27,011 nt of DNA from an uncultured Alphaproteobacteria bacterium (GCA_913031555.1 CAJWDO010000003.1:1-27011), one strand, 5' to 3'; shown: positions 16,158 through 23,623, numbered from the stretch's first letter. Numbers and translations: made by a program. The notes: generated by a model from the sequence alone, not told the origin.

Positions 16158-16180
16158 GCCACCGGTAACTGCTCGGTGGC
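16158..16180 (-). other. Inverted repeat in the dnaX leader
   Basis: GCCACCG (16158-16164) and CGGTGGC (16174-16180) form a 7-base stem with a 9-base loop, about 35 bases before the dnaX ATG. No T-run follows on the minus strand, so it is not a standard terminator. It could be a leader hairpin in a transcript that reads through from the SRP RNA gene, or a binding site. Confidence 0.4.
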
Positions 16181-16256
16181 GGCCCTTGTCGTGCCCAAAG
16201 TCGCTCGCCGGTGTCGCTCCCGGGGTCGCGCCTTCTGATATCGATCATCGGATGAA

Positions 16257-16353
16257 GGGAGGCGGAAGACTGAACGACCCGTGCGAAAACGACCCTGGCT
16301 GCTTCCTTTCGGATCTGACCGGTTAGACCGACAGCGCGTCCGTCCAGCCTCCC
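16257..16353 (-). ncRNA. ffs: Signal recognition particle 4.5S RNA
   Basis: On the minus strand the conserved SRP domain IV core GGTCAGATCC, loop GAAA, then GGAAGCAGCC is present (around 16298-16320). The ends GGGAGGC (16347-16353) and GCCTCCC (16257-16263) pair, defining a rod of about 97 bases, the normal size of the small bacterial SRP RNA. It binds Ffh and directs ribosomes making membrane proteins to FtsY and the Sec/YidC machinery. The apical tetraloop is GAAA (16307-16310) where E. coli has GGAA; both fit a GNRA loop. The gene fills the 359-base gap between dnaX and pheA, with a promoter just upstream. Exact ends are inferred from pairing. Confidence 0.93.
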
Positions 16354-16358
16354 TAACC

Positions 16359-16389
16359 TTTATATGGATGAAAGCGGCAGGGGGGACAA
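16359..16389 (-). promoter_or_regulatory. Predicted promoter of ffs
   Basis: A -10-like TATAAA (16359-16364, five of six) ends five bases before the first base of the predicted SRP RNA at 16353. A weak -35-like TTGTCC (16384-16389) lies 19 bases upstream. The -10 position relative to the RNA end is the main support; the -35 is poor. Confidence 0.5.
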
Positions 16390-16402
16390 GCCATTATTGT
16401 CA

Positions 16403-16426
16403 GGGACAAACTGGTCAGCCTGTCCC
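16403..16426. other. Inverted repeat between pheA and ffs
   Basis: GGGACA (16403-16408) and TGTCCC (16421-16426) are separated by 12 bases. The site lies downstream of pheA and upstream of the ffs promoter. A further GGGACAAG at 16383-16390 repeats the left arm directly. It has no T-run, so a terminator role is doubtful; a protein-binding site is possible. Confidence 0.25.
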
Positions 16427-16453
16427 GAATACATCCCGACACCGCCGCGATGT

Positions 16454-16484
16454 TGCCTGCCAATAATCTGCCTGCCAATGATCT
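16454..16484. repeat. 15-bp tandem duplication at the pheA stop codon
   Basis: TGCCTGCCAATAATC (16454-16468) is followed directly by TGCCTGCCAATGATC (16469-16483) with a single mismatch. The right copy touches the pheA stop codon (16483-16485), so the duplication lies just after the coding region and does not alter the protein. Confidence 0.8.
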
Positions 16485-17337
16485 AATTGTTGGCACGCAC
16501 ATGGCTTGCCGGGTAGGTGCCGAGGATTGTCACTTCACCATCCTGGCAGTAGAAGCGAAGCTCCTCAATTGCGAGTTTCATTTCCGGGGCCTCGATATGG
16601 CCCTCGACATCGACATAGAATTGCGCGTGCTCCGCGGAACCGGGCCGCAGATAGCTTTCCAGCTTGGTCAGATTGACGCCGTTCGTGGCAAATCCGCCAA
16701 GTGCCTTGTAAAGCGCCGCCGGCACACTCCGAAGTTTGAACACCATGGTGGTCATCATCCGCGCGCCATTCAGCGGCGGTGTGACGTCGGTCCGCGACAT
16801 CACAAGAAAACGCGTGGTGTTGTGCTCGGCATCCTCGGCCGAGGTCAGCAGAACATCAAGGCCATAGATCTGGCCGGCAAGTTCCGAAGCGATGGCGCCA
16901 ATGGCCGGGTCGCCGCGTTCGGCGATATCCTTGGCGGCGCCGGCGGTGTCGGAATGCATGACAGGCGTCAGACCCAGCGAGCGAAGCCGCTCGCGGCATT
17001 GCGCAAGTCCCTGCGCATGGCTGTGAACCTCGGCAAGCGTCTCGAGCGTGGCACCCTGTGGCGCCAACAGATGATGATTGACCCGCTGGAAATGCTCGCC
17101 ATTGATGAAAAGGCCGGATCCGGGGAGAAGATGGTGGATGTCGGCCACCCGCCCGGCGATCGAATTCTCGACCGGTACCATGGCCAGCGCGGCGCGGCCT
17201 TCCTGAACGGCGAGGATCATATCCTCGAACGAGGCGCAGGCAAGCACCTCCATCTCCGGCTTTACCGCCTGACAGGCCATATGCGAATAGGCGCCAGGCA
17301 CGCCCTGGAAAGCGATGATATTGCTGCTGTCGCTCAT
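16483..17337 (-). CDS. pheA: Prephenate dehydratase, monofunctional
   Basis: This enzyme decarboxylates and dehydrates prephenate to phenylpyruvate in phenylalanine synthesis. The 284-residue protein lacks a chorismate mutase domain. The PDT domain starts IAFQGVPGAYSHMA (about 8-21) and includes the VPVENSIAGRV segment (about 54-64) and the catalytic NTTRFLV motif (173-179, TRF at 175-177). A C-terminal ACT domain (about 195-275), with ALYKALGGFATNGVNLTKLE and a YVDVEGH strand, is the expected site of phenylalanine feedback control. The start is ATG 17337. kdsB lies 95 bases upstream on the same strand, and the SRP RNA gene lies downstream. Confidence 0.97.
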   Translation of the reverse strand: MSDSSNIIAFQGVPGAYSHMACQAVKPEMEVLACASFEDMILAVQEGRAALAMVPVENSIAGRVADIHHLLPGSGLFINGEHFQRVNHHLLAPQGATLETLAEVHSHAQGLAQCRERLRSLGLTPVMHSDTAGAAKDIAERGDPAIGAIASELAGQIYGLDVLLTSAEDAEHNTTRFLVMSRTDVTPPLNGARMMTTMVFKLRSVPAALYKALGGFATNGVNLTKLESYLRPGSAEHAQFYVDVEGHIEAPEMKLAIEELRFYCQDGEVTILGTYPASHVRANN

Positions 17338-17432
17338 GAAATTGGGTTTCCGTTGCTGTCCTCAGGCGGCATCCCGCCGGCGCGCGAGTATCATGTCATG
17401 GTCAGATGCTGTCAATGTTGCTGGTCGCCAAT

Positions 17433-18245
17433 TCACGGGCCGCTGAGTCGTTGCCGTGTCGCGGCAAGATCTTCCTCGGTATCGACACCCGCCGGCGCCG
17501 CGTCGATCTCGGCCACGGCAATAGTCATGCCGGCCTCCAATGCGCGAAGCTGCTCCAGCTTTTCGGCCATCTCCAACGGTGAGGGAGGCAGTTCGACAAA
17601 CCGCGCCAGCGCCCCACGTCGCCATCCATAGACGCCGACATGATGATATTTAGGTGCTGTACCGGTTGGCACCGGCGCGCGGCTGAAATAGAGCGCCCTG
17701 CCGATACGGGGTATGCCGATACGGGGTATGCCGATACGGGGTATGCCGATACGGGGTATGCCGATAGTGGGCGTTGCCGTGCCGTCCTGCCAGCTGACCA
17801 CCGCCTTGACGATTTGCGCGCGCGCCGCCTCTTCCTCGTCGGCAAGGGTGACAAGCGTCGACAGTTCGGCCCGGCTGTGCTCGGCTGTGGCAAGAAGTGT
17901 CGCCGGAACCATCGGGTCAAGCTCGGGAAGGTCGCCCTGCAGGTTGAGGATCAGATCGAATTGCCGGTCCGGGTCGATCCGTTCAACCGCCTCGAAGGTG
18001 CGATCCGATCCTGACGGGTGATCGGCCCGTGTCTTCACCGCATTGCCGCCTGCCGCGCGGACGGCCTCGACGATGGCGTCATCGTCGGTCGCCACCCATA
18101 CAGGCGCGATATCGGCGGCCCTGGCGCGTTCCAGGACATGCTGGATCATCGGCTTGCCGGCGATGTCGGCAAGTGGTTTTCCCGGCAGTCGGCTGGCTGC
18201 CATACGGGCGGGAATGATGATGACAGGTGACAGGGGCGAACTCAT
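17433..18245 (-). CDS. kdsB: CMP-Kdo synthetase with an inserted IGIPR repeat
   Basis: KdsB activates 3-deoxy-D-manno-octulosonate with CTP for lipopolysaccharide inner-core synthesis. The 270-residue protein has the nucleotide-binding start IIIPARMAASRLPGKPL (9-25), VATDDDAIVEAV, NLQGDLPELDP with metal-binding D105, ALYFSRAPVP (184-193), HHVGVYGWR and GVDTEEDL. Between the VKAVV strand (146-150) and ALYFSR lies an insertion: four perfect IGIPR units (161-180) encoded by a 15-base tandem repeat. E. coli KdsB (248 residues) has only a short turn here, from memory. Reading frame and motifs are intact, so the enzyme is probably active. ATG 18245 is chosen for homology; no good ribosome site precedes it. 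Confidence 0.93.
   Translation of the reverse strand: MSSPLSPVIIIPARMAASRLPGKPLADIAGKPMIQHVLERARAADIAPVWVATDDDAIVEAVRAAGGNAVKTRADHPSGSDRTFEAVERIDPDRQFDLILNLQGDLPELDPMVPATLLATAEHSRAELSTLVTLADEEEAARAQIVKAVVSWQDGTATPTIGIPRIGIPRIGIPRIGIPRIGRALYFSRAPVPTGTAPKYHHVGVYGWRRGALARFVELPPSPLEMAEKLEQLRALEAGMTIAVAEIDAAPAGVDTEEDLAATRQRLSGP
17701..17766 (-). repeat. Four-copy 15-bp tandem repeat inside kdsB
   Basis: The plus-strand unit CCGATACGGGGTATG is repeated four times without mismatch (17701-17760) and begins a fifth copy (CCGATA, 17761-17766). Each unit holds a small palindrome, ATAC-GGG-GTAT, and a GGGG tract, so the plus strand has four G-tracts spaced 15 bases apart. On the minus strand each unit encodes IGIPR. 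Confidence 0.97.
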
Positions 18246-18359
18246 GATGCGGCAATTCATCACATAATCGACGATTTGCCTAGGCAAAAGGCGCAAATAG
18301 GCTGATCTGGGGCTTGAGGGCAACGGGCAATTTCGGTAAGAGATGAGCGGTGGGCAGGC

Positions 18360-18380
18360 CTTGCGTTGGTCTGCCGCAAG
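18360..18380. promoter_or_regulatory. Inverted repeat upstream of the cytochrome c gene
   Basis: CTTGCG (18360-18365) and CGCAAG (18375-18380) are separated by nine bases, about 43 bases before the cytochrome c ATG, in the 177-base divergent gap between kdsB and the cytochrome gene. The 6-base arms and 15-base centre spacing could fit a dimeric regulator, but such repeats also occur by chance in GC-rich DNA. Confidence 0.25.
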
Positions 18381-18422
18381 ACAGTTTAGGGGGGAGCTTC
18401 CGCGTCAGCGGGAGATGTAAGC

Positions 18423-18992
18423 ATGGACGAACTGGGTCTGAACAAGCTTTTTGCCGGCATCCTTGTTGCCAGCCTGTTGCTGATGACAGGGGTGAAGCTT
18501 GCCGAAGTTCTCGTGCCGCATAGCGAGCTCGAGCAGAATGCCTATGTCATCGAGGTGCCAGAGGGCGGTGCGGTAGCCGCCGCCGCGCCGGCAGACAAGG
18601 GCCCGGAGCCTATCATGGCGCTGCTGGCCAGTGCTGACGCCGTAGCCGGTCTGAAGCTGGCAAAGAAATGCACCGCCTGCCACGTCTTTGACAAGGGCGG
18701 TGCCAACAAGGTTGGACCGGCCCTGTGGAATGTCGTCAATGCCGACAAGGGTGTCGTTGAGGGTTTTGGTTACTCCAATGCGCTGGTCGAGTTTGGCGGT
18801 GAGTGGGACTATGTCGCGCTGAACGCCTTTCTGGCCAAACCAAAGGCATATATTTCCGGCACAAAGATGAATTTCGCCGGTCTGAAAAAGCCACAGGACC
18901 GCGCCAACATGATCGCCTATCTTCGCCAGCAGGCAGATTCGCCGGCCGCCCTGCCGACCGATGAACAGATCGCCGCCGAAAGCGGCAGCTGA
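18423..18992 (+). CDS. Membrane-anchored c-type cytochrome, CycM-like
   Basis: This 189-residue class I cytochrome c is anchored by an uncleaved N-terminal helix (about 8-30, rich in Leu/Val/Ala). An Ala/Pro/Gly linker of about 40 residues leads to the haem domain. The haem is attached at CTACH (C83, C86, H87), and M149 in SGTKMNFAGL is the distal ligand. The start MDELGLNKLFAGILVAS closely resembles CycM of rhizobia, which carries electrons from the bc1 complex to an aa3-type oxidase; that role is inferred. The ATG follows GGGAG by about eight bases. The gene is divergent from kdsB and lies six bases before a HisN-like gene. Confidence 0.92.
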   Translation: MDELGLNKLFAGILVASLLLMTGVKLAEVLVPHSELEQNAYVIEVPEGGAVAAAAPADKGPEPIMALLASADAVAGLKLAKKCTACHVFDKGGANKVGPALWNVVNADKGVVEGFGYSNALVEFGGEWDYVALNAFLAKPKAYISGTKMNFAGLKKPQDRANMIAYLRQQADSPAALPTDEQIAAESGS

Positions 18993-18998
18993 GGCATC

Positions 18999-19802
18999 GT
19001 GTCGGATAGCAGCCGAATTCACAGCCAGCTCAGCAATGCCGAGCTGGCTGAATTTTTAGGGAGCCTGCCTTCGGTCAGCCGCCCGATCATCGCGAACTGG
19101 TTTCGCAGTGGCGGCACCATCGAATGGAAGGCTGATGATTCGCCGGTGACGCTTGCCGACAAATCGGCTGAGCTGGCGCTTCGTGACGCCCTCATCGCGC
19201 AATTTCCCGATGACGATATTCTTGGCGAGGAACACGCACCGCACCATGGCAGCAGTGGCTATGCCTGGATCATCGATCCGATCGACGGCACACGCGCTTT
19301 CATCTGCGGCAGGCCGGTATTCGGCACGCTTGTCGGGCTGGTCAGGAATGATGACCCGATTGCCGGGCTGATCGACATGCCGATGCTGGATGAAACCTAT
19401 GTGGCGGTTGGTGATGTGGCGACGCTGAATGGTGGTGCCATCAGCACCAGTACGGTCAGCGCGATAGGCAATGCGCGACTTGCCACCACCGCGCCGGAGG
19501 CACTGCGCGCGGACAGTCTTGATGCCTTCAACAGACTCAGCGCCGTGGCGGCGACCAACAGCTATGGCGGTGACTGCCACAATTATGCGCTTCTTGCCGC
19601 CGGCCACCTTGATCTGGTGCTTGAGGACGGGCTGGCGACGCATGACATCATGGGGGTGGTGCAACTTATCCGCGCTGCCGGCGGTGTTGTCACCGACAAG
19701 ACAGGCGCGCCGGTATCGATGCGTGAGACATCAAGCCTTCTGGCCGCGGCGACGCCGGCGCTCCACGCCGAGGCACTTGCCATCGCAAGGGGCGACAACT
19801 GA
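18999..19802 (+). CDS. hisN: Inositol-monophosphatase-family phosphatase, probable histidinol-phosphatase
   Basis: This 267-residue Mg2+-dependent phosphatase has the family motifs LGEEH (E77, E78), IIDPIDGTRAF (D93 and D96), and a late THDIMG segment, where the usual WD is HD but the metal-binding aspartate stays. The DPIDGTRAF version favours HisN (histidinol-phosphate to histidinol) over inositol monophosphatase (usually DPLDGTxN), although substrates cannot be settled from sequence. The start is a GTG at 18999 with GAGG four bases upstream, six bases after the cytochrome stop. The next gene starts 13 bases after its stop, so the three form a likely operon. Confidence 0.85.
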   Translation: MSDSSRIHSQLSNAELAEFLGSLPSVSRPIIANWFRSGGTIEWKADDSPVTLADKSAELALRDALIAQFPDDDILGEEHAPHHGSSGYAWIIDPIDGTRAFICGRPVFGTLVGLVRNDDPIAGLIDMPMLDETYVAVGDVATLNGGAISTSTVSAIGNARLATTAPEALRADSLDAFNRLSAVAATNSYGGDCHNYALLAAGHLDLVLEDGLATHDIMGVVQLIRAAGGVVTDKTGAPVSMRETSSLLAAATPALHAEALAIARGDN

Positions 19803-19815
19803 CAGGGAGGGCGAG

Positions 19816-20745
19816 ATGATCCGGATCGGCTTTTACGGGCATGCCAGCGAGATCGCCACCTGGGAAGCGTCATTTGCCGCGCGGCTGCCTGAATTCGAAA
19901 TCAACGAATTGCTGAGCGAGGCCGGTGCGGCAAGTGATGTGGCGCTTGTCTGGGCACCACCGCCACACGCCTTCGCCGACTGCGCCAATCTTCGCGGCAT
20001 CATCATGCAGGGCCAGGGTGTCGATCATATGATGCGTGACAGCACAGTGCCGCGCGATATCCCTCTGGTGCGCCTGATCGATCCTGACATGGCCAACGCG
20101 CTGAGCCATTGGGCGATCCTGAACGCGCTGGATTTCTGGCGTGACGGCGACTCGTACCGGGCTCAGCAGGCGACACGGCAATGGCATTCGCTGCCACAGC
20201 GCCCGGCAACCGGGGCCCGTGTTGGCATTCTAGGTGTCGGTGCCATCGGCACAGTCATCGCGCGGCGTTTCGCGGCATTGGGATTCGATGTTCGTGGCTT
20301 TGCCAGATCGCCGAAACAGATCGATGGGGTAGAGGTCTTTGTCGGTATGGACCAGCTTGCCGATTTCGCCGATGGTCTCGACGTCGTCGTCTCGGTGCTG
20401 CCACTGACCCCGCAGACAACCGGTATCATGAATGCGGCCTTTTTCGACCGGCTGGCGCCGGGGGCCTTCATTATCAACGGTGGGCGTGGCCCGCAGGTGG
20501 ATGATGATGATTTGCTGGCCGCCCTTGATTCGGGCCGGCTTGGCGGTGCCGCGCTGGATGTATTCGCGGTTGAACCGCTGCCGGATGACAATCCGTTCTG
20601 GACGCATCCGAAAGTGCGTGTCTGGCCGCATGTGGCGGCGCAGACCAATGCCGTTTCGGCGGCAGACCAGGTGGCGCAAGCGATTCAGCGGATGATGGCA
20701 GGCGAGGAGCCGGCAAACCGCGTCGACTGGGCGCGCGGTTACTAG
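19816..20745 (+). CDS. Glyoxylate/hydroxypyruvate reductase A-like dehydrogenase
   Basis: This is a 309-residue D-2-hydroxyacid dehydrogenase of the GhrA type, reducing glyoxylate or hydroxypyruvate with NAD(P)H. The Rossmann motif GILGVGAIG is at 137-145. The catalytic set is R224 (in NGGRGPQV), E253 (in FAVEPLPDDNP) and H272 (in WPHVAAQT). The N-terminal substrate domain includes IIMQGQGVDHMM. The ATG at 19816 has AGGGAGG (19804-19810) five bases upstream; a longer open frame extends to 19471 but overlaps hisN in another frame. The stop lies only seven bases from that of the convergent pepA. Confidence 0.88.
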   Translation: MIRIGFYGHASEIATWEASFAARLPEFEINELLSEAGAASDVALVWAPPPHAFADCANLRGIIMQGQGVDHMMRDSTVPRDIPLVRLIDPDMANALSHWAILNALDFWRDGDSYRAQQATRQWHSLPQRPATGARVGILGVGAIGTVIARRFAALGFDVRGFARSPKQIDGVEVFVGMDQLADFADGLDVVVSVLPLTPQTTGIMNAAFFDRLAPGAFIINGGRGPQVDDDDLLAALDSGRLGGAALDVFAVEPLPDDNPFWTHPKVRVWPHVAAQTNAVSAADQVAQAIQRMMAGEEPANRVDWARGY

Positions 20746-20752
20746 CCCGCGG

Positions 20753-22177
20753 TTATCGAGGCTCGGCAAGGCTTTCGATATAGGTGAAAAGCGCGCGAAG
20801 CCCCATCGCCTCGCCGCCCCTCGGACGTCCTGGCCGGCTGGCAAGATTCCATGCCATCACATCGATATGCGCCCAGTTTGTCTGTTTGCCGGCAAAGCGG
20901 CGCAGGAACAGCGCGGCGGTGATCGCCCCGCCATAACCTGACGGACCGGTGCTTGACAGCGCGACATGGCCGGCATCGAGATGCCGTTCATAGGGTTCGA
21001 ACAGCGGTAGCCGCCAGAGCGGGTCCGCCGCCGCTGTCGCTGCCGCCAGAATGCCGGCGGCGGTATCATCCCGGTTGCAGAACAATGCCGGCAATTCAGT
21101 GCCAAGCGCCACCCGTGCAGCGCCGGTCAGCGTGGCAAAGTCAATCATGAAGTCGGGATCTTCCTCACAGGCAAGGGTGATGGCGTCGGCCAGAACAAGA
21201 CGCCCCTCCGCGTCGGTGTTGCCAACCTCGACCGGCACACCGGCGCGGGTGTCGATAACATCGAGCGGGCGCATGGATTTCGACGACACTGCGTTCTCGG
21301 CAGTCGGCACAAGTACCCTCAGCCGCACCGAAAGCCCGGCCATCATCACCGCCGTGGCAAGGCCAAGCACTGTCGCCGCCCCTCCCATGTCCTTCTTCAT
21401 CAGCTCCATCGCCTTCGATGGCTTCAGATCAAGGCCGCCGGAATCAAAAGTGATCCCCTTGCCGATCAGGGTAACTGTCGGGCCGCTGTCACCCCAGCGA
21501 AGGTCGATCAGCCGCGGCGCGGTCTCGGCGGCGCGTCCCACCGTGTCGATGGCGGGATAACCTGTGGCGAGCGCCTCGCCCTCCGTGACCTCGATGCTGG
21601 CGTTGAAGCTGTCGGCGAGATGCTGTGCCGCCGCTTCAAGTCCGGCCGGGGTCATGTGATTTGGCGGCGCGTTGATCAGATCGCGGCAAAAGGCGGTGCC
21701 GCTGGCAAGGCCAAGCACGCGGGCACGCGCCGGATCATTCGGCATCGCGGCAAGGCTGAGTTCGCGAACAGCCCTGTCCGGCGCGTCACGATAGGTGGTG
21801 AAGCTGTATTGCGCCAGCGCCCAGCCAAGTCCAACCGCGCCAAGATCGATCGCCGGATCGCATGGTTCCGCTATCGACCAGCGTCCGGCCGGAAGTGATG
21901 CGGCGATCGCGGCGGCATGCCATATGGTGTTCGCTGGATCGACGATCCCTATAGCGTCATCCCCTCTGGTAGCATCACTGTTCGTTGCCGGCAGCAGGCA
22001 CGCCTTGCCGGCTTTGCCGACAAAGCCGTTTGCCGCGATCCAGTCACGCGAGGCCGCATCGACCGTGTTCAGCCAACCATCATAGTCCTGCGGTGTCAGA
22101 AGGCGCAGGCGGCGGGCGTCATCATCGTCGCTGACAAGGCCAAGTTCATCTGGTTCGCGAAGGGGAAATCTGGTCAT
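20753..22177 (-). CDS. Leucyl aminopeptidase, M17 family
   Basis: This is a 474-residue cytosolic dinuclear metallopeptidase that removes N-terminal amino acids. Metal and catalytic residues are in place: K240 and D245 in IGKGITFDSGGLDLKPS, D263 in MKKDMGGAA, and D322, E324 and R326 in the NTDAEGRLVLADA signature. The N-terminal domain (about 1-150) is divergent, as is usual. It is slightly shorter than E. coli PepA (503). The ATG overlaps the stop of the upstream MATE gene as ATGA, so the two are coupled. Some alphaproteobacterial M17 paralogues are named PepB, so I leave the symbol blank. Confidence 0.93.
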   Translation of the reverse strand: MTRFPLREPDELGLVSDDDDARRLRLLTPQDYDGWLNTVDAASRDWIAANGFVGKAGKACLLPATNSDATRGDDAIGIVDPANTIWHAAAIAASLPAGRWSIAEPCDPAIDLGAVGLGWALAQYSFTTYRDAPDRAVRELSLAAMPNDPARARVLGLASGTAFCRDLINAPPNHMTPAGLEAAAQHLADSFNASIEVTEGEALATGYPAIDTVGRAAETAPRLIDLRWGDSGPTVTLIGKGITFDSGGLDLKPSKAMELMKKDMGGAATVLGLATAVMMAGLSVRLRVLVPTAENAVSSKSMRPLDVIDTRAGVPVEVGNTDAEGRLVLADAITLACEEDPDFMIDFATLTGAARVALGTELPALFCNRDDTAAGILAAATAAADPLWRLPLFEPYERHLDAGHVALSSTGPSGYGGAITAALFLRRFAGKQTNWAHIDVMAWNLASRPGRPRGGEAMGLRALFTYIESLAEPR

Positions 22178-23559
22178 GACACATCCATCGGTTCCGGGTT
22201 AACGAGCGCGCGGACACGCCCCATGCGCATCTGCAGGGTGATGCCACGAAGCCCAAGATATATCGTAAAGGCGGCGAAAAGGCCATTCAGTCCCAACCCG
22301 CCAAGCAGCAGGATAGCGACGCCGAACAATCCGGCCGAGACCAGCATCGCGTTACGCATCTCGCGGCTCTTTGTGGCACCGATGAACACGCCGTCCATCT
22401 GAAAGGCAAGGAATGAAATTGGCGGCAACAGCGCCGCCCAGTGCCAATGCGCCAGCGTCAGGCTGGCAAGATCCTGCTGCGAGGTCAGTAGTCCGACGAT
22501 CCATGGTCCGCCGGTCCAGATCAGCGCGCTGATCACAAGCGCAGTGCAGCCGGCCATGATGTTGGTGCGGCGCACGACCCTGTCGAGCATCGGCAGGTGG
22601 CGGCGGCCGACGGCCTCGCCGACAAGCGCCTCCGCAGCGTGGGCAAAACCGTCCAGCGTGAAACTGATCAACCCGAACATGACGAGGATAAGCTGGGTTG
22701 CGGCCAGCGACAGATCGCTGATGCCGGCCGCCAGATTCAGCAATGCCGCCTCGCTGAGAAGGATCAGGACGGTGCGGATGGTGATATCACCGCCAATCTC
22801 GAAAAACCGCATGAAGGCGGCCGGATCGAGCCAGGCCGGGTGGCGGGTGAAAATGCGGCGTCCGGCACCGGCGAGAAGATCGCGCCAATGCCAGCCGACA
22901 AGCCCGAGAGTCACCGCAAGGCCGGTCCATTGCGCGACGACCGATGCCAGTGCCACGCCTTCGATGGTCATGCCAAGGCCAAGCACGAAAAACAGGTTCA
23001 GGGCCAGATTGGCAAGATTGATGAAGATGATCTGGACCATGGCAAGGCGCATCTGCTGGCGTCCGAAGATACACCCCAGAAGCACCATGTTCGCCAGCGC
23101 CGCCGGCACGGCGAGAAGCCGGATACCGACATAATCCTGCATCAGTGTTTCGACAGCATCGCTCGCGGTCAGCATCGCGCCGGTGACAAGATGCACCAGC
23201 GGTGTGGCGATGACGAAAAGGAAGCCAAGGCAGAATGCCAGAATCAATCCGCGAACAAGATGGTTTTCGATCTCCTGCAGATCGCCACGCCCCTGCGCCT
23301 GGGCAATCAGCCCGGTTGTGCACATGCGCAGGAATCCAAGGCCGAAATAGATAAAATTGAACACCAGGCTGCCAAGCGCAACCCCGCCGACAAAGCTGGC
23401 ATCGTCAAGCCGCCCCATCATCGCGGTGTCGGCCGCGCCAACCAGCGGGATGGTCACATTGGCAATGATGATTGGCCAGGTGACTGACCAGAGATGGCGC
23501 CAGCCTGTCTGCTGCTGCCAAGGCCGGTTGCCAGCGTTTCCTGCGGAAATGTCGGTCAT
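22174..23559 (-). CDS. MATE-family multidrug/Na+ antiporter, DinF-like
   Basis: This is a 461-residue inner-membrane exporter with about twelve hydrophobic segments in two similar halves. MATE hallmarks include the start VTWPIIIANVTIPLVGAADT (a W-P-x-x-x-x-x-x-x-P pattern with a downstream G-x-x-D) and the second-half AHAAEALVGEAVGRR segment. The DinF-like subgroup is suggested by the early VDTAMMG-type text (here ADTAMMGRL). Substrates are unknown. It is coupled to the aminopeptidase by an ATGA overlap and is divergent from the glycosyltransferase gene across 64 bases that contain a perfect inverted repeat. Confidence 0.92.
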   Translation of the reverse strand: MTDISAGNAGNRPWQQQTGWRHLWSVTWPIIIANVTIPLVGAADTAMMGRLDDASFVGGVALGSLVFNFIYFGLGFLRMCTTGLIAQAQGRGDLQEIENHLVRGLILAFCLGFLFVIATPLVHLVTGAMLTASDAVETLMQDYVGIRLLAVPAALANMVLLGCIFGRQQMRLAMVQIIFINLANLALNLFFVLGLGMTIEGVALASVVAQWTGLAVTLGLVGWHWRDLLAGAGRRIFTRHPAWLDPAAFMRFFEIGGDITIRTVLILLSEAALLNLAAGISDLSLAATQLILVMFGLISFTLDGFAHAAEALVGEAVGRRHLPMLDRVVRRTNIMAGCTALVISALIWTGGPWIVGLLTSQQDLASLTLAHWHWAALLPPISFLAFQMDGVFIGATKSREMRNAMLVSAGLFGVAILLLGGLGLNGLFAAFTIYLGLRGITLQMRMGRVRALVNPEPMDVS

Positions 23560-23575
23560 GATCCCACTGCCGGGT

Positions 23576-23592
23576 GGTGACGGGCTGTCACC
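23576..23592. promoter_or_regulatory. Candidate operator between divergent MATE and GT83 genes
   Basis: GGTGAC (23576-23581) and GTCACC (23587-23592) form a perfect inverted repeat around five central bases (GGGCT). It lies in the middle of the 64-base divergent gap, 17 bases upstream of the MATE start and 32 bases before the GT83 start. The symmetry and location fit a dimeric repressor site, but there is no regulator gene nearby and no proof. Confidence 0.3.
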
Positions 23593-23623
23593 CTACAGCC
23601 AGCCGCCGGAAGGGGCAATTCAT

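Noticed and set aside
17701..17766. CRISPR array, because of four identical repeats
   Set aside because: The 15-base units are contiguous with no spacers, too short for CRISPR repeats, and in frame within kdsB. No cas gene is present.
17708..17770. G-quadruplex formed by the GGGG tracts in the kdsB repeats
   Set aside because: The tracts are separated by 11-base loops, longer than usual for stable quadruplexes, so I do not list it as a feature.
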